NCBI RefSeq assembly: GCF_007833165.1 | Contig: NZ_VOBQ01000002.1 | Span: 310,001-374,000 of the forward strand | DNA length: 64,000 bases | From: Caenimonas sedimenti | GTDB taxonomy: Bacteria; Pseudomonadota; Gammaproteobacteria; Burkholderiales; Burkholderiaceae_C | Direction of reading: 5' to 3' | Shown here: positions 57,454 to 64,000 of the stretch, one piece after another | Layout: each line of letters begins with the position of its first letter | How positions within the stretch are numbered: position 1 is the first letter of the stretch | The notes under the pieces: model-generated | What the model was told of the DNA's origin: nothing | The model's input: the letters and a program-made list of their open reading frames with translations, nothing else | Database searches by the model: none | Position numbers and translations under genes: made by a program

Positions 57454-58230
57454 TCAGCCCAATGCGGCGAGTTCGTCTTCGTCGAACCCAGCCGCGCGCC
57501 GTGCTTCCATGTTGAAGGGCCCGCGCAGGCGCGGTGCGCCGTACTGCGTGGCCAGCAAGGGGTAGGTCGCCACGGGATCCAGCCCACGCTCCGCGCAGAC
57601 GTGGCGGTACCAGTGGTTGCCCACGGCCACGTGGCCCACCTCATCGCGCAGGATCACCTCGAGGATCTCGCCCGCGCGCAGGTCACCGGCGTTCACCAGC
57701 TTGATGCGCATGGGCGGCGCGGCATCCAGCCCGCGCGCCTCCAGCGTGCGCGGCACCAGCGCCAGCCGGGCGAGCAGGTCGTGTTTCGTTTTTTCAGCCA
57801 TCTCCCAGAGACCGTTGTGCGCCGGAAAGCTGCCGTAGTCGTAGCCGAGCGATTGCAGGTGCTCACGCAGCAGCAGGAAGTGGAGCGCTTCCTCCTGCGC
57901 CACCACGGCCCATTGGCGATAGAACAAGGCCGGCATCCCCGGGAACCGCCAGATGGCGTCGGCCGCCAGGTCGATGGCGTTCAGCTCGATGTGCGCCAGC
58001 GCATGGATGAGCGTGGCGCGGCCTTCGACGGTCTTCATCGATCGCTGCTTTAGTTCGGTATGCGGCACGAGCACCGGCTGCTCCGGCCGCCCGGGCAGCC
58101 CGGGAGGTTCCGCCAGCGGCTCGTCCTCGCCACAGGGCCCGTCCGGCAGCAGCGCCCGGGCCAGCCGTGCCTTGGCCGCGGGGTCCGGCTGCGCCACCAC
58201 CGCCAGTGCGTCTTGGCGTAACGTCTTCAT
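57454..58230 (-). CDS. DUF455 family ferritin-like protein
   Basis: 258 residues from ATG 58230. The ferritin-like four-helix core has paired carboxylate/His motifs: HALAHIELNAIDLAAD, VVAQEEALHFLLLREHL, and VILRDEVGHVAVGNHWY. A di-iron centre is likely, as in MiaE- and YciF-like relatives. Function unknown. The preceding promoter region is shared with the carbonic-anhydrase gene (divergent). Confidence 0.88.
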   Translation of the reverse strand: MKTLRQDALAVVAQPDPAAKARLARALLPDGPCGEDEPLAEPPGLPGRPEQPVLVPHTELKQRSMKTVEGRATLIHALAHIELNAIDLAADAIWRFPGMPALFYRQWAVVAQEEALHFLLLREHLQSLGYDYGSFPAHNGLWEMAEKTKHDLLARLALVPRTLEARGLDAAPPMRIKLVNAGDLRAGEILEVILRDEVGHVAVGNHWYRHVCAERGLDPVATYPLLATQYGAPRLRGPFNMEARRAAGFDEDELAALG

Positions 58231-58250
58231 CGCGTCTCCGCAGGGGTCCC

Positions 58251-58256
58251 TACAAT
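58251..58256 (+). promoter_or_regulatory. -10 element of the carbonic-anhydrase/hslO operon
   Basis: TACAAT, 24 bp before the ATG at 58280, followed by TCCAATTTTC. Confidence 0.5.
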
Positions 58257-58279
58257 TCCAATTTTCACCCGGAATCCCC

Positions 58280-58804
58280 ATGGCGCTCTACGAACTCGAC
58301 GGCAAGTCTCCCCAACTCGGAACGGGGGCCTGGGTCGCCGACAGCGCGCAGGTCATCGGCAACGTGGAAATGGCGGAGGGCGCCAGCATCTGGTTCGGGG
58401 TGGTGGTCCGGGGCGACAACGAACCCATCCGCATCGGCCGCAACAGCAACATCCAGGATCTCTCGATGCTGCACTCCGACACCGGCGTGCCGCTCACCAT
58501 CGGCGAGAACGTGACCATCGGGCACCAGGTCATGCTGCATGGCTGCACCATCGGCGACAACTCGCTGATCGGCATCCAGGCGGTGGTGCTCAACAACGCG
58601 AAGATCGGCCGCAACTGCATCGTGGGCGCCGGCAGCGTGGTCACGGAAGGCAAGGAGTTCCCCGACAACTCGCTGATCTTCGGGTCACCCGCGAAAGTGG
58701 TGCGCACGCTCGACGATGCCGCCGTCGCGAAGCTGAAGCTGAACGCCGATCACTACGTGCAGAACGCCCAGCGCTATATCAAAGGGCTCAAGAAGATCAG
58801 CTGA
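58280..58804 (+). CDS. gamma-type carbonic anhydrase family protein
   Basis: 174 residues forming a left-handed beta-helix with hexapeptide repeats. The metal-binding His pattern is in LSMLHSDTG and TIGHQVMLHGCTIGD; the Arg/Asp/Gln of VVRGDNEPIRIG and NIQD are conserved. Homologues (YrdA, CaiE-like) may be carbonic anhydrases or acyltransferase-like proteins. Its stop shares one base with the hslO start (TGATG). Confidence 0.93.
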   Translation: MALYELDGKSPQLGTGAWVADSAQVIGNVEMAEGASIWFGVVVRGDNEPIRIGRNSNIQDLSMLHSDTGVPLTIGENVTIGHQVMLHGCTIGDNSLIGIQAVVLNNAKIGRNCIVGAGSVVTEGKEFPDNSLIFGSPAKVVRTLDDAAVAKLKLNADHYVQNAQRYIKGLKKIS

Positions 58805-59754
58805 TGTCCGAGTTGCACAAGTTCCTGTTCGAAGGCTTGCCGGTGCGTGGCATGATCGTCCGGCTCACGGATGCCTGGCGCGAAGTGCAGGCACGCCGCC
58901 AGGAGGAAGCCTGGCCCTGGCCGGTGGTGGAGATGCTCGGCGAGATGGCGGCTGCCGGCACGCTGATGCAGTCGAACATCAAGTTCAACGGCGCGCTCAT
59001 CATGCAGATCTTCGGAGAGGGGCCCGTCAAGGTGGCGGTGGCCGAAGTGCAGCACGACCTGAGCCTGCGGGTGACGGCCAAGGTGATCGGCGACGTGGAC
59101 GCGAATGCGCGCCTGCCAGACCTGGTGAACGTCAACGGGCGGGGCCGCTGCGCGATCACGCTCGACCCCAAGGAGAAGGCGCCGGGGCAGCAGGCCTACC
59201 AGGGCGTGGTGCCGCTCAACGGCGCCGGCGGCGAGAAGCAGCAGCGCATGAGCGACGTGCTGGAGCACTACATGCGCCAGTCGGAGCAGCTCGACACGCG
59301 CCTCGTGCTGGCGGCCGATGCGAACGTGGCCGCCGGCATCCTGATCCAGCGCCTGCCGGCCGACGGCGAAGGCAACCTGGCGAAAGCCGCGGGCGACCTC
59401 GAGGACCAGCTGGAGCACTTCAACAGGATCGCCACGCTGACGGCCAGTTTGACGCGGGGCGAACTGCTGGAGCTCGACGTGGAGACCATCCTGCGCCGCC
59501 TCTACTGGGAGGAAAAGCTGCTGCGCTTCGAGCCGCAGACCCCGCGCTTCGCCTGCACCTGCAGCCGCGAGCGCGTGGCCGGCATGATCCGGGGGCTCGG
59601 CCGCGAGGAGGCCGACAGCATTTTGGCCGAGCGCAAGGAGATCGAGGTCGGCTGCGATTTCTGCGGCTTGAAGTACCGCTTCGACGCCGTGGATGCCGCG
59701 CGCATCTTCCTCGCCAGCACCGACCAGCCGCCGGTCAGTTCTTCCGTGCAATGA
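58804..59754 (+). CDS. hslO: redox-regulated chaperone Hsp33
   Basis: 316 residues. The N-terminal substrate-binding domain (HKFLFEGLPVRGMIVRLTDAW) is followed by the C-terminal zinc switch CTCSRERVAGMIRGLG and CDFCGLKY: CxC about 30 residues before CxxC. Oxidation releases zinc and activates holdase activity. The last 20 bp overlap the converging NadR-like gene. Confidence 0.95.
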   Translation: MSELHKFLFEGLPVRGMIVRLTDAWREVQARRQEEAWPWPVVEMLGEMAAAGTLMQSNIKFNGALIMQIFGEGPVKVAVAEVQHDLSLRVTAKVIGDVDANARLPDLVNVNGRGRCAITLDPKEKAPGQQAYQGVVPLNGAGGEKQQRMSDVLEHYMRQSEQLDTRLVLAADANVAAGILIQRLPADGEGNLAKAAGDLEDQLEHFNRIATLTASLTRGELLELDVETILRRLYWEEKLLRFEPQTPRFACTCSRERVAGMIRGLGREEADSILAERKEIEVGCDFCGLKYRFDAVDAARIFLASTDQPPVSSSVQ

Positions 59755-60394
59755 GCCGGCCGAACAGCCGGTGCTCGCACTCCGGATCGCTGCACTTGTC
59801 GCAGACCCAGGCCCAGGACCGGCCACCGTCCATGGCCGGCACCGCGGGCACGGTGGGCGCAGCCAGCCCGGCGCGGTGCACGGCCGACAGCGCCCCGGCC
59901 AGCCGCGCGTCGCCGGTGCCATAGACCACCTGGTAGGGGACGCCCGCCCGCTGCAGGCCCGCGCGTACCAGGGCATCGACCGGATCGCGCACGTGCGGCC
60001 CGTCGCGTTGCAGGCCATCGGGGACCCAGGGCAAGTCCAGCCCCATCACCAGCGTGAGGTCGTACGTGCGCTGGCGCTCCAGCGCGAAGCGGTACAGCGT
60101 GCCGTCCTCGAACAGCATGGCGCTGTAGATGGCCACCATGAGCGACGTGGTGTCGGCGATGACGAGGTCGGCGCCGGCCGCGGCGGTGTCGACCCGGCGC
60201 TCCTGCTCCCGCGCGATCGGCAGCTGCTCCTCGGGGCGCGGCGTCCGCCCTTCGCGCGTGCACCATTCGCGCAGCACCTCGGCCACCACGTTCACGCGCA
60301 GGCCTTGCGCCCCCAATGCCGTGGCGAGGTCCTGGGACAGCTGCGTCTTGCCGGTGCTTTCGGCGCCCAGCAGCGCGATCTTGCGCGCCGTCAT
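59735..60394 (-). CDS. NadR-like nicotinamide riboside kinase / AAA ATPase
   Basis: 219 residues. The P-loop LLGAESTGKTQLSQDLA is at the N-terminus; DTTSLMVAIYSAMLF and YDLTLVMGLDLPWVPDGLQRD match the C-terminal ribosylnicotinamide-kinase domain of NadR (no HTH or adenylyltransferase domain). PnuC is encoded immediately upstream with an ATGA overlap, so import and phosphorylation of nicotinamide riboside are linked. Odd feature: a C-terminal extension with VCDKCSDPECEH, a CxxC/CxH cluster that could bind zinc. Confidence 0.86.
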   Translation of the reverse strand: MTARKIALLGAESTGKTQLSQDLATALGAQGLRVNVVAEVLREWCTREGRTPRPEEQLPIAREQERRVDTAAAGADLVIADTTSLMVAIYSAMLFEDGTLYRFALERQRTYDLTLVMGLDLPWVPDGLQRDGPHVRDPVDALVRAGLQRAGVPYQVVYGTGDARLAGALSAVHRAGLAAPTVPAVPAMDGGRSWAWVCDKCSDPECEHRLFGRLIARKN

Positions 60395-60996
60395 GCGAGG
60401 CGCGCGCGCCAGGCGCGCCAACCCGCGAGGCTCAGGGCAATGAACACGATGTAGAGGCCGGTGGTGAGCCACAAGCCCTTGAAAGCGAACAGGCCCGCCG
60501 CGACCATGTTGACGGCGATCCAGACCGCCCAGTTCTCGATGTACTTGCGGCCCAGGAGGATCTGGCCCACCACGCTGAATGCGGTGGGGAAGGCGTCCCA
60601 CCAGGCGACGTCGGTGTCGGTGTAGCTGTCGAGGAAGAGGGCGATCAGCGGCCACAGGACGGCGCCGGCCGCCAGTGCCGCGGCGAGAGCGGGGCGCGTC
60701 AGCCGGGCCACGCGCAGCGCCGAGCCATCGGGGCGCTTGCCGCGCAGCCACTGGAACCAGCCCCACAGTGCGATGAGCGCGAAGAACATCTGCAGGGACG
60801 CGTCGCCATACAGCTTGCTGCGCCAGAAGAGTGCGAAGTACAGCAGGGAGCTCGCGATCGCCAGCGGCCAGCCCCAGTGGATCTCGCGGATGTTGCAGGC
60901 GACCATCGCGAGCGCCAGCACCACGGCGGCGATCTCCAGCCAGGTGGTGGGCGAGCCCCAGAGCTGGAAGGCTTCGGCGAAGAGGATGTCGGGCAT
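60391..60996 (-). CDS. pnuC: nicotinamide riboside transporter PnuC
   Basis: 201 residues with about seven helices. Hallmarks: NIREIHWGWPLAIASSLLYFALFW, LYGDASLQMFFALIALWGW, and the C-terminal GRKYIENWAVWIAVNMVAAG. PnuC passively imports nicotinamide riboside, trapped by kinase action. The ATG at 60996 gives the standard N-terminus. Coupled to the NadR-like kinase gene downstream. Confidence 0.94.
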   Translation of the reverse strand: MPDILFAEAFQLWGSPTTWLEIAAVVLALAMVACNIREIHWGWPLAIASSLLYFALFWRSKLYGDASLQMFFALIALWGWFQWLRGKRPDGSALRVARLTRPALAAALAAGAVLWPLIALFLDSYTDTDVAWWDAFPTAFSVVGQILLGRKYIENWAVWIAVNMVAAGLFAFKGLWLTTGLYIVFIALSLAGWRAWRARLA

Positions 60997-61018
60997 GGAT
61001 GGTGGCGCAGGGAGATGG

Positions 61019-61039
61019 ATTGCGGGTGGAGCCCGCAAT
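61019..61039. repeat. REP-like palindrome
   Basis: ATTGCGGG-TGGAG-CCCGCAAT, 8-bp arms with a 5-bp spacer, between pnuC and ftsB. It is the same family as 9455-9475 (ATTGCGGA..TCCGCAAT). Confidence 0.75.
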
Positions 61040-61051
61040 GACAGCCTTTGC

Positions 61052-61327
61052 CTACTTCGCGACCTGGACCAGCACTTCGTTCGGCTTGACCATGCCCAAT
61101 TCGAGCCGCGCCTTCTCCTCCACCATCTCCAGCCCCTCCTGCAGGTCCCGCACTTCGGCGGCGAGGCGTTCATTCGCCTGCACCGCGATGGCGTTGCGCG
61201 CCTTCTGATCGTCGAGCTTGCGCTGGAGTTCCGCCACGTTGCCGACGCTGCCGCGCCCGAACCAGAGCTGGGCCTGCACCACGGCCAGCAGGCCGATCAG
61301 CAGCGCGGCGACCAGGCGGGGCGGCAT
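61052..61327 (-). CDS. ftsB: cell division protein FtsB
   Basis: 91 residues: one membrane helix (VAALLIGLLAVVQAQLWFG) then a periplasmic coiled coil (VAELQRKLDDQKARNAIAVQANERL) and the conserved EEKARLELGMVKPNEVLVQV. With FtsL and FtsQ it activates septal peptidoglycan synthesis. It lies 16 bp downstream of eno, the usual order in this group. Confidence 0.95.
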   Translation of the reverse strand: MPPRLVAALLIGLLAVVQAQLWFGRGSVGNVAELQRKLDDQKARNAIAVQANERLAAEVRDLQEGLEMVEEKARLELGMVKPNEVLVQVAK

Positions 61328-61343
61328 CGGTGTGGGGAGACCT

Positions 61344-62660
<1,317 letters not shown>

Positions 62661-62951
62661 TCAGACACCTTCGATGACGACCATGCGCATGATCGCGGCG
62701 CCCTGCCGCGATGCCCGGGCCGCGGCGTATTCGGGTGAATCGTTGAACGCCTTGGCCTGTTCCACCGACGGGAACTTGAGCAGCACCACGCGGTCCGGCG
62801 TCCAGTCACCTTCGAGCACCTCCGTGGCCCCGCCGCGCACGCACACTTCAGCGCCGTGCGCCTTCATGGCGATGGTGGAGAGCTTCTTGTACTCCTCGTA
62901 CTGCTCGGGGTTGGTGACGCGGACGTTCGCGAGGATGTAGGCGCTAGGCAA
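62661..62951 (-). CDS. DUF1330 domain protein
   Basis: 96 residues, dimeric alpha/beta-barrel type. Signature [53 protein letters not shown] and [14 protein letters not shown]. Function unknown. Its ATG lies inside the end of kdsA (8-bp overlap), so it is translated with the KDO-synthesis gene, a common neighbourhood in Burkholderiales. Confidence 0.93.
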   Translation of the reverse strand: MPSAYILANVRVTNPEQYEEYKKLSTIAMKAHGAEVCVRGGATEVLEGDWTPDRVVLLKFPSVEQAKAFNDSPEYAAARASRQGAAIMRMVVIEGV

Positions 62952-63798
62952 AGTCGTTCTCCAGGTAGCCGTTCTTCTTGGTGACGCGGTCCAGCGCCAC
63001 CAGCGTTTCGAGCAGGGCCTTCATGTGCTTGAGCGGCACGGCGTTCGGGCCATCCGACAGGGCCTTGGCCGGATCGGGGTGTGTTTCCATGAACACGCCG
63101 GCCACGCCGACGGCGATGGCCGCGCGGGCCAGCACCGGCACGAACTCGCGCTGGCCGCCGGAGCTGGTGCCCTGGCCGCCCGGTAACTGCACGGAGTGGG
63201 TGGCGTCGAACACCACCGGCGCGCCGGTGTCGCGCATGATGGCGAGCGAGCGCATGTCGCTCACCAGGTTGTTGTAGCCGAAGCTGGCGCCGCGTTCGCA
63301 GGCCAGGAAGCTGTCTTCCGGCAAGCCCTTCTCGCGCGCGGCATCGCGGGCCTTCTGGATCACGTTCTTCATGTCGCCGGGCGCGAGGAACTGGCCCTTC
63401 TTGATGTTGACCGGCTTGCCCGACTGCGCGACGGCGCGGATGAAGTCGGTCTGGCGGCACAGGAAGGCCGGCGTCTGCAGCACGTCCACCACCTCGGCGA
63501 CCCTCGGAATCTCGGCTTCGGTGTGCACGTCGGTGATGATGGGAACCTTCAGTTCCTTCTTCACCTTGCCGAGGATCTCCAGGCCGCGTTCCATGCCCGG
63601 CCCGCGGAAGCTGGTGCCGGACGAGCGGTTCGCCTTGTCGTAGCTGCTCTTGAAGATGAAGGGGATGCCGAGCGCGGCGGTCATCTCCTTCAACTGGCCC
63701 GCCACGTCGAATTGCAGTTGCTCGGATTCGACGACGCAGGGCCCGGCGATCAGGAAGAAGGGCTGGTTCAGCCCCGCTTCGAACCCGCACAGTTTCAT
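62944..63798 (-). CDS. kdsA: 3-deoxy-8-phosphooctulonate synthase
   Basis: 284 residues. It condenses arabinose-5-phosphate and PEP to KDO-8-phosphate for lipopolysaccharide. Signature segments: [80 protein letters not shown] and [13 protein letters not shown]. The metal-site residue in AGPCVVES is Cys, as in metal-dependent forms, though the rest should be compared. Its ATG shares a base with the pyrG stop (TGATG). Confidence 0.97.
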   Translation of the reverse strand: MKLCGFEAGLNQPFFLIAGPCVVESEQLQFDVAGQLKEMTAALGIPFIFKSSYDKANRSSGTSFRGPGMERGLEILGKVKKELKVPIITDVHTEAEIPRVAEVVDVLQTPAFLCRQTDFIRAVAQSGKPVNIKKGQFLAPGDMKNVIQKARDAAREKGLPEDSFLACERGASFGYNNLVSDMRSLAIMRDTGAPVVFDATHSVQLPGGQGTSSGGQREFVPVLARAAIAVGVAGVFMETHPDPAKALSDGPNAVPLKHMKALLETLVALDRVTKKNGYLENDFA

Positions 63799-64000
63799 CA
63801 GGCCACCGCCTTCAGCGACTTGCCCCCGGCGGACTTCTGTGCGCCCGCCTGGTGATCGCACGCGGCCTGGATGAACGAGTTGAACAACGGGTGGCCGTCC
63901 CACGGCGTCGACTTGAACTCAGGGTGGAACTGCACGCCCATGAACCACGGGTGCACGTCCTGCGGCAGCTCGACGATCTCGGTCAGCTGCTCACGCTGCG
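63798..64000 (-). CDS. pyrG: CTP synthase, C-terminal part
   Basis: Only the last 66 codons are in the window. [20 protein letters not shown] carries the His and Glu of the class I glutamine-amidotransferase triad, and [19 protein letters not shown] is the PyrG end. CTP synthase aminates UTP with glutamine. It leads the operon pyrG-kdsA-DUF1330-eno-ftsB. Confidence 0.93.
   Translation of the reverse strand, partial: QREQLTEIVELPQDVHPWFMGVQFHPEFKSTPWDGHPLFNSFIQAACDHQAGAQKSAGGKSLKAVA

Overview
The window is about 68% GC and gene-dense. Its content points to a betaproteobacterium of the order Burkholderiales, most likely family Comamonadaceae (Ramlibacter/Variovorax-like). The pointers are four orphan Bug/TctC-type tripartite-tricarboxylate binding proteins, the order rpsP-rimM-trmD-rplS, the order pyrG-kdsA-DUF1330-eno-ftsB, and small cspA-linked proteins. 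This assignment is inference from gene content; no 16S gene, tRNA or CRISPR array was seen. No insertion sequence with a transposase was seen either.

Layout. 1-1.2 kb: the start of a thiolase and an SDR reductase. 1.3-6.0 kb: two tandem paralogous lipoproteins, the second ending in a PQQ-type propeller. 6.0-9.4 kb: an intradiol-dioxygenase-like protein, RluA, DUF486, and a DUF47-Pit phosphate operon preceded by a PHO-box-like repeat. 9.4-10.2 kb: a non-coding island with two divergent copies of a 285-bp unit that folds as a multibranched RNA, flanked by REP-like palindromes. 10.2-11.7 kb: a coupled GNAT/TM2/GNAT operon. 11.7-14.0 kb: rpsP-rimM-trmD-rplS. 14-19.4 kb: Nudix, CobD/CbiB-like, trxC, rsgA, phhB, M48 protease and orn. 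19.6-21.2 kb: a DEAD-box helicase with a long leader. 21.3-30 kb: ABC transporters, an AttH/CrtC-like protein, a hemerythrin and miaA. 30-36.8 kb: an orphan receiver, aroD, hydrolases, mutL and DedA. 36.9-38.7 kb: a two-gene aromatic-ring dioxygenase. 38.7-42.9 kb: a glycine-zipper lipoprotein, amiC, tsaE, queG and an AEC transporter. 43-46.9 kb: three Bug genes with xerD between them. 46.9-48.5 kb: a second orphan receiver and a cluster of very small genes around a cold-shock gene. 48.6-53.8 kb: two flavoproteins, a 55-codon basic protein, a trypsin-like protease and a GntR regulator. 53.8-58.2 kb: DUF393, saccharopine-dehydrogenase/DUF4166, a fourth Bug and DUF455. 58.3-61.3 kb: gamma carbonic anhydrase, hslO, a PnuC/NadR-like salvage pair and ftsB. 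61.3-64 kb: eno, DUF1330, kdsA and the end of pyrG.

Most genes are core housekeeping genes in tightly packed operons with ATGA, GTGA, TTGA or TGATG overlaps, so translational coupling is the rule. The most unusual feature is the pair of structured units at 9501-9787 and 9834-10116. The two copies differ at several positions in ways that keep base pairing, so they look like a repeated structured RNA or a hairpin-based mobile element rather than random intergenic DNA.
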